Assembly (NCBI GenBank): GCA_963971225.1 | Contig: OZ020267.1 | Span: 51,841,993 to 51,905,992, forward strand | From: Melieria omissa | Lineage: Eukaryota; Arthropoda; Insecta; Diptera; Ulidiidae | Direction: 5' to 3' | Length of the DNA stretch: 64,000 bases | Shown: positions 22,670 through 34,979 of the stretch, one piece after another | Position numbering within the stretch: the first letter of the stretch is position 1 | How the letters are laid out: each line of letters starts with the position of its first letter | The notes under the pieces: model-generated | What the model was told of the DNA's origin: nothing | Databases searched by the model: none | What the model saw: the letters and a program-made list of their open reading frames with translations, nothing else | Position numbers and translations under genes: made by a program

Positions 22670-23934
22670 CCGGTTAATTCGTGCGGTTTTTTGAAATTGG
22701 GAAATGGGAAAATTGAAGCTTTATTGTGAAAAAATGGTTACAAATTTAATATTCAAAGTATTGTCCATCACTAGCTATAACTTTTTCCCATTTTTCTGAC
22801 AATTCACGAATACCCTTTCTGAAAAATTCGGCAGGCTTTTCCACTATCCACGAATCGATCCAATTTTTTACTTCTTCATAATTGGAGAAGTGCTGGTCAG
22901 CCAGGCCATGTTGCATTGATCGGAAGAGATAGTAATTGGATGGCGCAAGTTCTGGACTATACGGCGGGTGGGGTAGGACATCCCATTTGAGCGTTTCAAG
23001 GTAGGTTTCGACGACCTGTGCAACATGTGGCCGAGCATTGTCATATTGCAAAATTACTTTGCCGTGCCTTTGTTCAAATTCCGGCCGTTTTTCGCGCAGT
23101 GCTCGGCTCAAACGCATCAATTGTCGTCGGTAGACTTTCCCTGTGATCGTTTCATTCGGTTGCAAAAGCTCATAATAGATCACACCCAGCTGGTCCCACG
23201 AAATACACAGCATAACCTTCAGGCTATGAATATTCTGAACGGCCGTCGATGATGATGCATGGCCGAAGTATCCATACGTTGCTCGAGGTTTTGGATTATC
23301 GTAAACTTTTTATCGCCAGTGACAATTCGATGCAAAAAAACGTTTTCTTTTGTGCCGTTGAAGCAGTTGTTCACACGTGAAAAATCGGCGTTCGACGTCT
23401 CTTGGCTTCAATTCATACGGCACTTAATGGCTTACTTTCCGGATCATTCTCATTGCTTTTAGACGATGGGAAATAGTTTGTTGAGCAACGCCAAGTGATT
23501 TTGCAAGTTCTTCTTGCGTTTGGGATGGATCTTGGTCGAGCAATGTCTCCAATTCGTGATCTTCAAACTTTTTTGGCTGTCTGGGCCGTTCATCGTCCTC
23601 CAAGTCAAAATTGCCACTTTTAAACCGTGCAAACCACTTCTGGCACGTACGTTCAGCTAGAGCATGCACACCATACACTTCCACCAAAATACGATGACTT
23701 TCGGCAGCCCTTTTCTTCATATTGAAGTAATGAAGAAGTACTTCCCGCAAAAACACTTTATTCGGCACAAAATTCGACATTTTCAGAGTAAAAAAAAGTA
23801 TTGTTGTTTACGCTTCAGCTATACTGATTCTGAAACTATATGACAATAGCTTTCCAACACATATTTGGAAAGGTGAATCACTGTTCAAAAAATCAAGTTA
23901 CGCCATCTGTTAGAAAACCGCATGAATTAACCGG
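22670..23934 (-). mobile_element. Near full-length mariner (mauritiana/Mos1-like)
   Basis: The ends read CCGGTTAATTCGTGCGGTTT (left) and AAACCGCATGAATTAACCGG (right, one mismatch), flanked by TA at 22668-22669 and 23935-23936. The length of 1265 bp fits a full mariner. Transposase runs on the minus strand and is broken. The unoccupied site can be read as GGGATACTCC. Confidence 0.92.
22746..23780 (-). pseudogene. Mos1-like mariner transposase, inactivated
   Basis: The ATG at 23780-23778 opens MSNFVPNKVFLREVLLHYFN, then the helix-turn-helix region with ESHRILVEVYG, CQKWFARFKSGNFDLED and QTQEELAKSLGVAQQTISHR. A stop follows KVSH at about 23425. A further frame shift lies in the T-run near 23338, just before the first catalytic motif, IVTGDKK. 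After that the frame MLCISWDQLGVIYYELLQPN runs open to the end. YDNARPH keeps the second Asp, but the third is changed: APSNYYLF where the family has APSDYHLF. The copy therefore has at least two reading-frame lesions and a lost catalytic residue. Confidence 0.88.
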
Positions 23935-23940
23935 TACTCC

Positions 23941-24270
23941 TATTTTTTTTTATAATTGATTGGCACGACAGCCCGCTTACGCGAGACTAAGGCCTAGCTT
24001 CCCGCAACCACCCGTGTTGTGCGTGTGAATTTGTACGCGGGTGGAAGGGACCTACAGTTTTATGCCGGTTCCGAACGGCAGGTTGGGAGCTTTTTCATAG
24101 GCAATTTTTACTCTCAGAGGTTTGCCATTTCCAGCTGAGAGGACAGCCACTGAACGCGAAAACGAGTTTCCCGTTATTTTTTTTAGGTGTTACTACATGC
24201 AGTATTCGAACTTGCGTCGCTCTGCATTCGACTCGCTGGACCGCGCACTAACCAACTGAGCCACGGCGGC
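23941..24270 (-). mobile_element. tRNA-derived SINE
   Basis: On the minus strand the 5' end reads GCCGCCGTGGCTCAGTTGG. It contains an RNA polymerase III A box (TGGCTCAGTTGG, 24263-24252) and, about 39 bases on, a B box-like AAGTTCGAATACT (24213-24201). The unit is about 330 bp and finishes in an A-rich tail (ATTATAAAAAAAAATA, near 23956-23941). Box order, spacing and tail identify a tRNA-related short interspersed element. It directly abuts the Mos1-like mariner. I did not find a second copy in the window. Confidence 0.75.
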
Positions 24271-27200
24271 TGATCAGATTATAATAGCAAATGTTAATAA
24301 TAAATGTGCAGCGTTGATTAAAGACTCTACACAAGGAAGGTAGGCTTAACTGGCTGATCACGATGACCACAAATATTTTGTTTTTAGCGATACTAGACTC
24401 GGTTCACGAGTTGTAGTAAAACTACTCTTTTCCAACTGGTTCTTTTAATTACTATACGTAATGCTGTTCGATACTGCGTTATTACGTCTTCCAAAATACT
24501 AACGATTCCTTTAAGGATCAAGCACTTACTTAACTTTAACTCTGTCCAACATTATATAATAATTAAATATGAAAGAGTCAAAATCATTGTATCAAGTCTT
24601 CGACTGCTCAATTTGGACCACTGTACAATTTTCTTTATATTTGCGCGTACGTATTGTGTGTGTGTGTGTTTCGAGTAGGAGTAGACCAACGCGCTCTGCC
24701 ATGTCCGCACTCGGCCAATCTACATAAAATAAAAATCGTAGCAAAACGCCAACGCCACCGAATAAATTTCCAAACAATGCAACGTCGGAACACAATAACC
24801 AAAGGAAAAGCAAAGCAAAACGCTGAAAAAAGCCAAATCACCGAGCGCACAAAATGAAATTCCACCCTCGAAGTGACTTCCTCAAAGCAGAAAAGCAGAG
24901 GAGGAAAAAAAGCAACAATGGCAGAGCAAAAAACGAAAGCAGCGCGCGTTTTATGATCTTACCGGTGGGTGGCAACAATGATGGGTGGGTGGTTGGTTGG
25001 CTGGTGGTCGGTTGGATGTAGCCTGTTGGCAATGGTGCGACTGGGGGTGTGGGTAAAAGTGTGGGTGTATTCTGGTGTGGTTGCTGACTGCAGTGGGGTT
25101 GGGATGGCCGTTTGGTTCTTTGTTTGTGAAACAATCGAAAACAGTTGCTTGACGAGAGGGACGCGGCACGCTGGTGACACACGAAGAGACGTCCAGACGA
25201 CATCAGCAGCGACGGCGGTGGCAACATTAAATGTTGCCACTTTTTTCATGCAGGCAATTCGGCCATATTTCTATAAGCGAATGCTTCTGTGTGTGTGTGA
25301 GGTGTGTTCACATTGTGCATGCTGGGGTCCGCGGCAGTGGCAGCGTGTACCATCTTCCAATTTCGTTTGTCGCGCTGCCCGCATGGCAAAGGACGCGCCG
25401 AAAAACAAAACTAATAATATGACTTGCTAGGTTGCTGAGCTTTTTTGTTTTGCCCCACGCGCACACATTCCCCCGTTCATACCGAACATGTTTTGTCTTA
25501 TTGCATTGCGGACGTTTCTTGCCGTTTATTCCCTTTGCTGCGTGCGTTTTTAATTTTGCTGAATGCTTTTTACGGGGGGCTTTTTACAAAATTACGAGTA
25601 CCCGCTCGACCGGCGCTTTTCTGCGCGCGTTCAAGCTGAATTTATATGCGCGGCGGCGTGTGCTGTGCGTTAGCCTTCTTTATCGGCGCTAAGCGCCTTA
25701 ATATATGCAACGAAAATGTATTCCATTTGAGCGGTTTTTTCGCTCGTTTCGCTCTTGCTTTGCTACACGTTTGCGATAGCATCGTAGCATCGTAAAATTT
25801 CTCATTTTTTTGCTTTGCTGTTTGTCTGACTGTCGCACTGTCTGTCGGTTGGTTTGTAGGCTGGTTGTGGGCTGGTGAAATGGTTGGTGGGGCCGCCTGT
25901 CATGGGAAAGACGCGACTGGTTTGACTCTACTTCTGTCAGCATGGGCGCACGAATGGTTATGTAGATGTGGTGGCGTGTGGCGGCGCGCCGGGCGGATGC
26001 CGTGGCATCGTTATTATCAAATATGGCTGCCGTCTTGAGTTGTGGTAATGTGGCTTATGGAATATACTTTTATGCCGCCGCATATTATATATTGTATTTG
26101 TCTGCGATCGCCCCGCGACAGCCACCAGCAACCAGCCGCCATCCCCCTGCACACATTTCTGCTTTTATTTTGTGCTCTTCTTTTTTGCGCAAATAAACAT
26201 GTCTTTTTATGGGGTTCTTTTATCTGTAATCGCTACGTTCCCATCGCTTCCAGTTTTGCCTAGACGAAGTGGGTGGCACTGCCATACGCGTGGCACACAC
26301 ACAGACACACACACGCAGACACAAACACACACGCAAAGAGTCGAGCATACGCACACAGTTTAATATCCTCTTTTCGGGGTTTTAATGCTTTATGGCGAAT
26401 ATTTTGTTTGGACCATATTTTGGTTTTGTCATTTCCGCAATAATATCATATTTTCTCCGTTATTTACTGCAACATAAATAATAAATACGATGAAATTGCT
26501 TTCGTCCCGTTTTATTTTTGCTGGCCGCGGGCTTTAATATTCGGTATATGCGTATTTTTTCTTATCAATATTGGCTTTTTTTGCAATCTCGAAAACATAA
26601 AACCACGCAATAAATCGTTTACGAGCCCAGTAGATGTTCAAACAAAACAATCGGCGAAGGCGGAGTGGGAGATGTTCACAAATATACAAAATATTCGTTG
26701 TTCATACTGGAAAATGGCGTCACAACACTCAGGTTTGTTGGAGGGAAGAAAGATCATATTTGAAGGTGTAGAGAACAAAAAATAAACTAAGAGACCCACT
26801 TGAAACCTGAAATCGTTTAGAATGGTTCATGAGATAAGGCAACAAATACTGAACTGTACTTTTGGACAAACTGTTTCTGAATAGAGTGGAAAAGAAAAAC
26901 GAGTGTTTATGTTTGCCGAAACTCGAAAACTCGTCCGAATTTCCGGGTAGTCTTCGTATAGATTTCTCTGAAAAGGGTTCATTAAAAATTTTGCTTCGAT
27001 ATCTTTACAGCGTAGCGGACATTGGAAATTTTCGATTTATAGCTCAGATTCAGTACCGTTAATAATTTTATGTTTCCTTATTTTGATTTGGCATAGACAA
27101 ACTCGATTGTGTCCACAGATCGCAGAGACGTGCTCAGAAATATCATTGAAAAATTTGCCAAATAAAGCATGAAGGTCAACAATTAAATGCTCAATAAATA

Positions 27201-29091
27201 TCTCAGACTCTGCTTTCCCTCCAATGCCAAAGGTGTGAAATATTTGAATGCATTCTGTATTCACACACATTTGTATGCAAAGCAAAATTACGCTGCCAAA
27301 ACTATGTAAAAAGGTCAGAACCGAACGGCGACAATGTCAGCCGCATGTCCAACGGCCAGCGAGGGTCAGCGATGTCAATTTAATATGTGTGACCCGCAAG
27401 CAGACATATTTCATTTATTTCCAGTCAGCGCTGAGGCCAATCGCCAACCCTGCACAATCCTGCATCCATTCCCTGCTCGCTGAACAATTGAAATCCTTTT
27501 TATCTAAGCAAACACTGTCGAACAAAGAAATTAACTAACGATTTTTCGAATTTTACAAAATTTACGAAATTTTTGCAAAAACGTTACAGTTTTACTGCAA
27601 CAATGGAGGTAATAAATTTTAAATCGAGCGCCAGGCGGCTGTCACAGTCAGACGCACAGCCACAACGCAGCCACCGTCGCCGATAAGCAGCCGTTAATTT
27701 TCACCCCTAAATGTGGGATTTTCTTGCGCCGCTTCTTATGCGTGACCCCTGAGGATTTCGAGCCACACGCACACATTGACGCTGGCGAGCAAACGCACAG
27801 CGCCGAAATCGAAAGGATCATTTGAATTTCTGTCAAATGTTTTATTTCTCCTTTTTAATTTAGTTGGCCGATACTGACCCCGATTCGGGTGTACAGCAGC
27901 GCGGGGTTGTGGAAATTTTTAATATCCAATTGTTATTGTTGTACGCTGTTGACAAGGGGTCACGGCGTCACGGCCCTTACGCACACCAAACCCATTCACA
28001 AAAGATTGGCCAATGGCTACTCGGCCTCGCCGCGCTGACCCCTAAGGATGTGCTTGAGCCCAAATACACACACACACACACATACACTCTCATGTAGAGC
28101 CATTCGAAATACGCAGTTTGCGAAAAGTTCAGATTTCTATAATAAAAACCGATTGCGGGGGGATGGTTGCATTGATGCACCAATTTGGTTTTAAAAAGTT
28201 TTTTTTTGCCTTTTTGTTTTTGCGATTTTTCTGCAAAATTCTGCACCGCAGGGGTCACCAAAGTGTGAAGTTGTGATTTTATTTCATTTCGTGATTAACG
28301 CGCGCTCACGCACACACACACTCACGCACAAATCAAATGGCATCAACACATGGACGCGTGTATGTGTGGCATATAATTGTACAATGTACATATGTAATCG
28401 AGCAGAGCATTTAAGCTGGACATTGGATTGCTTATTGTTGGGCGCGTAAAATAGTCCACATCTGTGTCGAGGGCAAAGCATTTCAGCTAAGCCTGGACTT
28501 GATTAGGTATTAAGGTGACCCCATCACCCTGCTGAGTTGAGATTTCTGCGAATCCTCTCTTTTCTTTTGTAGAATTACATGTACTATGTTTGTATGTAGG
28601 GAAATGCACAATACAATAAATTACATTTCCATTCCAGAAATTCTGTTACATTTTTTTTAATCTCGGTTCTTTTAACTCAAAATTAGTGGTGTTGATTTTT
28701 TTGAAAAACAGTCTATGGCAGTTTCAAAACAAGCATTTGAAAAGCTTTGAGATGGCTGAGATTTCAATACGTGCATTTGCGTTTACCTCTCATAAACTGT
28801 ATGGAAGTAAGTATAACCAGAAAGCCAGAACTTGTTTCCCAAACAGATTTGCACTATTTATTTTATTTTTATTTACACACTACATGAATAGCTAACACAT
28901 AATATATTACTAGAACAGAATTTTATAAATTTCGATGCGCACAGGTAAAATCTAAATATTTCACGGTGTCACGACATTTCAAAAGTAACTCCCTGACCAT
29001 GTCAGATGTTTACAATAAATTAAAACACTAAAACTAACACTGGATTTGGGTTGACTTTAAAACTACATAAAACTTAAACATTTTAATTTTA
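24271..29091. other. Long non-coding stretch
   Basis: No gene is supported. It is GC-richer at 24650-26350 with G/T-rich and C/A-rich strand asymmetry (about 24960-25110). CA/TG microsatellites lie at 24655-24670, 26283-26360, 28066-28090 and 28310-28330. Open frames are short, start without good context, and show no domains. Confidence 0.45.
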
Positions 29092-29099
29092 TGAATATT

Positions 29100-29557
29100 T
29101 AGTGTCCGACTGAAACAAATTATTTGGACCGAATTTCGGTTATTCGGTTATATGCGGCCGCAACTTTCTAGTTGAAATAAAAATCACCACATCAAGCATT
29201 TTTTTCCAACAAACGAATTTTACTTTGAGTAAATAAAGAAAAAACAAACACAAATAAATAAATAAATACTTAATTATAAAAACAATTCATTAATTTTTTA
29301 AAAACATTAACATAAAAAATCAACTTTTCGTACCTTACTCGCTAATATTCAAAATTAAATAAGAAAGCATCCAAATGACTCCTTCTTTCACTATATATCT
29401 GCTCGGCTGCACTATCTGTTCACTCGCTTCACAATAAAATGTCAACAATATTTTAGAAAGTTGCAATTTTGGTCGTTCGGTCATTTTTTGGCCGAAACTG
29501 AAACCGAAACCACTTACTTTGGCCCGAAACTGAAACCGAATATTCGGTCGGACACTA
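29100..29557. mobile_element. Non-autonomous element with 8-bp target duplication (hAT-like)
   Basis: TGAATATT at 29092-29099 and 29558-29565 is an exact 8-bp duplication flanking inverted ends TAGTGTCCGAC and GTCGGACACTA. The 458-bp interior has repeated ACTGAAACCGAA/ATTCGG motifs near both ends and no coding sequence. An 8-bp duplication and TAG/CAGTG-type ends fit the hAT superfamily. Confidence 0.78.
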
Positions 29558-29811
29558 TGAATATTAAAGAATAATTTTTCTAAAACACCCCAAAATCTTT
29601 TTTGAATCCGCCCCTGCTGTTAGCGTAGCACTTGCTGTCAGGCTATCCAAAATTTTGTAAATGTCAACGTTTTTGACCTTCCCATCCGTCGAATCGTCAA
29701 AAATTTTAAGATTTCTGCGTTTGTTTATCAATGATATCTCCAAATTTAATTAAATGGTTTTGAATTTAACTAATAACATTGAGTCAAGTTTCATATCTGA
29801 ACATTAAACTG

Positions 29812-30416
29812 GGGGATACTACGGTTTCCGTGGCGCCGCCATTTAATGCTGTTTTTAGATAGATTGATCGAAAATAAATCGAAAATGGGGAATACAATTT
29901 TTCGATATCTCGCTTCGTTTTCGAGATATCGAGGTTCAAAGTTTTTATATTGCCATATTGTGCACACCTGACTGTTGTCTAATGTGGTGGTGACTCCCAT
30001 GAGGGTTATTTTTTTAGCGCTCGGCCGAAGGCCGCCCACCTGGGAAAAACTTATTGCCAAAAAAACTATGGCTTGGAACTATGGATTTGAACAAAAAATA
30101 CTGTGCACACCTGACTGTTGCCTGATGTTGGTGACTCCCATGAGGGTTATTTTTTTAGCGCCCGGCCGAAGGCTGGCCACTCGGGAAAAACGTGTTGCCA
30201 AGAAAACTATGGCTTTCGGGATAACTGTATGCACCTCTGGGATTGCGAAAAAAGCGCGAATTGTAAACTTTGAGCGAAATTTTAAACTTTGAACCTCGAT
30301 ATCTCGAAAACGAAGCGAGATATCGAAAAATTTTATTCATCATTTTCGACTTATTTTTGGTCGATCTATCTAAAGACACCCTCAAATGGCGGCGCCACGG
30401 AAACCGTAGTCGTGCC
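29812..30416. mobile_element. MITE/foldback element with about 130-bp inverted repeats
   Basis: The arms match from ACTACGGTTTCCGTGGCGCC (29818 onward) through TCGATATCTCGCTTCGTTTT to about 29945, and again inverted from about 30288 to 30410. TTAAACTG at 29804-29811 and 30417-30424 is a candidate 8-bp target duplication. Between the arms is a direct repeat of about 145 bp (from about 29960 and 30104) containing GTGACTCCCATGAGGGTTAT. There is no coding sequence. Confidence 0.78.
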
Positions 30417-30424
30417 TTAAACTG

Positions 30425-33400
30425 TACTGAAAATAAATTCAATTAGTTATAAATCCCGCGTGCGCGAAACTTTCAACTTATTTGAATCTCTTTAGAAGCC
30501 TGAAATCGTGATCATCGGTCGTGGTTTTCTAAATGAGTTAAAATTACCTCATGTTTTACTGCTTCCGATTGGCACAAACGGACAAACTAGTGGCCTCTTT
30601 TTGTCCCAAGTTCGAATGTTAACATCGAAAGATTGATCGCAACTATCGTCTTTCCACCCATTAGCTATGTCACGTATTAGCTCGAGTAGGTTCTTATGAT
30701 TAAAAGCGAGTACGTTCTTTTTTGCACAAGGTTTTTGTACTGATGGTTGTCTCATAGTCTCTCCCGGGTATGTGGTCACCTTGAAAGCAAATTCTATAGG
30801 TAACACCCTCACCAAAGTTGAGTTATGTAGGTGTCTTGTTAAGTATCCATGTGCTGTAATGAATGCAGTCAGCCAACTCGGAGTTACTCCCGATTTGACT
30901 TTCTTAGGCAGCTTCTAGCTTTTGGACTGTGCCAAAGGTACCAAATTGCCGAATATGGACCATCAACCCATGAATTTTTCAATGCAACTCTTGTTTCGGG
31001 CTCACAAAATTCAATTTCTGACTCTCTCTTAACTAGTTTTTTGGTAGCTCTTTTTGAACTATCAATATGTCCTCTAACCTAAATTAGTACTTATAATCTC
31101 GTTTTCATGGAAAAATTTCATAAATTTATTTATGTGTACATTTAAACAAAATGGATTCCATTCCAGGTCCTTCTATGCTGCAAATACTTCTCAAATACTT
31201 TACTCCAATAGTTATTCTTCATTTTTCAGATGCTGCCTAGCTTCGTATTGGAAAATTTCGGAGTTCCAAAAACCAGTGAAATATGTGTAACCTGCTCGTT
31301 TTATGCAAAAACAAACATGGCCTAAGTAAAACATAGGCAAGTAAAACGCAGGAAATCTAACAGTGTTTACTTAGTCATAGTGTCCTGTCATAAATAAATA
31401 TAATTGTCCCTGGAAGATAATTCGAACGGGTTAAAATGGTCAGCTTTACGACAGCCATAGCTGTACATACAAATAATAAACAACTAGAGCAATATTCAAA
31501 AATGGCACCGTAAATGCATAAATACTTGCGCACCGGCAGACGGCAGTGGGAAAAACAATAAGAAAGTGCCATAAAAAATTCCTCAAAATTTTAACCCGTT
31601 CACCGGATTTTCACCAGTTGAAAGGGTTACACGCCAGCAAATGAACCAAATTTTTAATGTGCCGGTGCGGTGAGAACAAAACTCAAACGCAATGCGTCCA
31701 TAAAGAAAGGAGCAACACAACAAGGCCGAACAATGAGGAGCATTAAGTGCAAGGACATTTTTTGTTTGGCTGTTGCGCACTGCTGCGCGTCGGTCTAGGA
31801 TGAATGGGTGAAAGGGTTGAGAAGCGCAAAAAATCGCTGCACTCAGTTTGCTTATCGTAAAAAGTTCCTTTGTGGCGAACGTACTCGTAAGTAAAGCGAC
31901 GCAAACAGTTCACGGAAGTGATTGTTGTCCTTCCAGACAGGCAATGCGCCTGCGTCGAACAAGTACGAGTATGCACAGTAAGCGAGACGGCGTTGCTATT
32001 GTGCGCCGAGAGGACTCGGCGCATTTCGCATTTCGTATATAGAGCGTGTCCTTTATGCGGAACTTGTCTGTGCGGCGCGTTGTTTTGGGCATCGGGCATT
32101 GTTGCCATTGTCGGCTGGTAGCTGGCGTGGTGTTGTCTAGTGAGAGCAGCTAAAGGTTAAAGCGAGGCTTGACGCGCATAATGGCAGCAAAAGGATCACA
32201 GCCGCACTTTGGCCAAACACTGCAACCCAAAACGCGAAGCGGTCCGCAGCGCGCAGTGCCAGTCGGCCGCGCTAGGTTCTTTTTACCTTTGACACAACTC
32301 CGCTTCGCCATGCACGCCCACGAATTCGCAAACTCATTTGCATTTGCCCGGAACGATCGGAACCGGGCAGCGCAACAACAACGCGCTTTTTACGAGCACG
32401 CATCGTGCGAATTTTCCGGTGATCCGCATTGTGCCGCGACCGGCTTAAGCCGAGTTGCGACCAGCTCCGGAATTACCTGTTTCCCCATTATCTTTTATTG
32501 CCCGCGCACAAATGGAAGGAACGCAGAAAGAATGAAAGCCGGCGGCAGGCGTCGTGCGACGTGGCCGCTTTGCGCGTTCTGTTCGGCTAATCGCGTAATA
32601 AACGCACTGACGGCGAGCGTTCGAGCGCGTCACTTTGCACGACACTGGCGCATTGAAAGCGGCTCTTTCGGCCACAGCTTCGATTTTTTCGGCCTTCACA
32701 GTGCATTTCCATTACGCGCACAATGAAATCTGGAGCAATGCGTCGAGTATTCTGCGCTCTGTGCTGCCGTTCGCCATCTTGCCAGCCGCAATGCGATGCG
32801 ATTTCGGTGTCGTTTTGTTAATTTTTTCCTCTTTGTTTCAGTATTTTAATCCCTTGCCGGAGTTCGCGGAAGCCATCTCTTCGTGCCCAAAAAAGGATAA
32901 CTAAGTTTGTGTTCGCGTAAAAACGATTTGGCAATTTCCTGGAGTTGGATTAAGTTTTATATTGTCGAATCGGCTTCACTGTGCACGGCAGTTAACTGCG
33001 CGAGATTGTATGGGCCGGGTCCGCCTTCAGCGTGCGTCCAACTGTTCCGCACGCCATACGAGTACCTGACGACACTACCGGCAGCCATCACACACGTTTG
33101 CATAAGGCGTTACCTAACGCGAAATGTCCGCTCGATGGTTTGACTTCTGCCACCGCGAATTGTTCGCACAATAATTGCAAATTATTGGCGACCTTGACTT
33201 TTTGTCATAAAACTTGTACAATACGAAGAGTTTTTTGGGTGTGGCTAAAAGTAAAAGTTAAACTTTTTATATTGCATTATATATAACTTTAAATGTACTC
33301 ATGCTTCCAGGAGTCAATTTGCATACAAAATACAAAAGCCTTTTATTTAAAATACATGCAAATTGTTGACACGACACGTGTTTGAAACGAATTGTGAACA

Positions 33401-34970
33401 AGATGTGCGCCTCTTACGTTAAGAGGATATAAAGTCTATTCTAGAAGGATTCATCGTATCGAATGAATATTTAGGTTCCAGCATAAGAAGCAAGATTCCA
33501 TTGTTACTCATTATGGCCTTTGTTACTTCTAACTGAATATCAAAGTTCCACCATAAGTAGCAACATTCCATTACCCAATTACTCGGTGAATATGGTATCA
33601 AGGTTCGAATAGTAGTGATGACTTTTTATTGAAACTTACACTGGAGTCTTTTTATTAACTTGGTACATTCCTATTCGCAGCACCTCAAAACTCAAAAAAC
33701 ATCATAAGTTAGACTTATCGTACAGTATCTTACAAAAGGGTGTATCCACCTCTTTCACTGAAAATTAAATGTCTCCTTTTTGGCCAAATGTTCCCGACTT
33801 TTACACTTTTAAATGTACTGAACATGAAATGACCTCATTTGACCATTACATTTCTAATTTTGCTCAATGTTGAAATTTTATAGTCTTTTAATGTTTTAAA
33901 ATACATTTTTTCAATTTACTATATAAGCAAAACCCAATGGAAATTGCTCGTTAGTTCAATATCTTTATTTTTGTAATTAGTTGCAATGTGAACCAAATAA
34001 AAAAAATAAATTTACTATACTACTACTACTATATAATTTACTAATTTGCAAACTTAAAAAAGGTAGATAAATTTTTTTGGAAAGCTTATAAATATAACAC
34101 ACATTGTAATATTTTTAATTTTTTTTTAAATATTGTTATTAGTAATGTCTATTTGATACGCGAAAACAGTGTAAAAAATCAAAAAAGGAATGGAGCTATA
34201 TTTCAAACTGTCAAAAAATTCGTCTTCTTTCAAAACCAAGATTGCATTGAAAATTTGGCGCCGTACAGTTCCGAACAGTTTCATGAAATACTACAGTTCC
34301 GCATTCTATTTTTGTATATCCAAAGCCATTTCCCTTATTGAGACACGGGGGTTTTCATGAACTTTTCGGATGATTTTTCTTTCTTCTCTGTCAGACAGTT
34401 TTCTGTGTTGTCCAGGAGATACTTTCAAATCAATTCGCCCTTCAATACGCAAATCAAATAGACATTACTTTGATATTATATGAGAATGAAATATTCAATG
34501 AATCTATATTTTTCAAATAATTTCAAAATATTGCAATTTCTGTTATATTATAAGTTTTTCAAAATAATTTAATCAAAATAATAATAATTTAAATTAGCAA
34601 ACATTTACTGGACGAACTGTATATATTATGTTTTTATCTGAGAACATCGTTTTGATTTTTTGCTTGAACATGGAGTTCAGAATTTATGTCTTATTGGTTC
34701 GAAAATTAGTTTTTTTTTTAAGAACTTTATTGATAATTTGTTAAAATTTATTGTGTTCATCTATACGTCCTCTTTTTAAATTTTATAGGAATACATTTGG
34801 TACTTTTTTAAGTATCTACTGTCCTGGGATCATTTGATTCATACTGCAATTTTCATAAAAAATAACAATTTAATCGAATTATTTTTATCTATTTTGGTTC
34901 AATATTTCATAAATATTATTATTCATTCGTCACTCAACATAGTTCGTGTAAAAATAGTTTGGGGATTCCC
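30425..34970. other. Non-coding stretch with a GC-rich island (about 31900-33200)
   Basis: No host gene is supported. A 180-codon open frame from an ATG at 32181 lies in the GC-rich island and has no domain. A diverged direct repeat of about 80 bp (GTTCCAGCATAAGAAGCAAG and GTTCCACCATAAGTAGCAAC) lies at 33450-33590. From 33600 to 34970 the DNA is very AT-rich and featureless. Confidence 0.45.
30560..31085 (-). repeat. Possible decayed retroelement fragment
   Basis: Minus-strand reading with frame changes gives SSKRATKKLVKRESEIEFCE, ALKNSWVDGPYSAIWYLWHS and then SGVTPSWLTAFITAHGYLTR. The order resembles the RNase H tail of non-LTR retrotransposons, where an LTGHG-type motif follows. The likeness is weak and no catalytic residues can be fixed. 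Confidence 0.25.
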
Positions 34971-34979
34971 CATTGTTGT

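Noticed and set aside
32181..32726. About 180-codon open frame from ATG 32181
   Set aside because: Lies in a GC-rich island, with no domain, signal or codon pattern. Several frames are open there at once.
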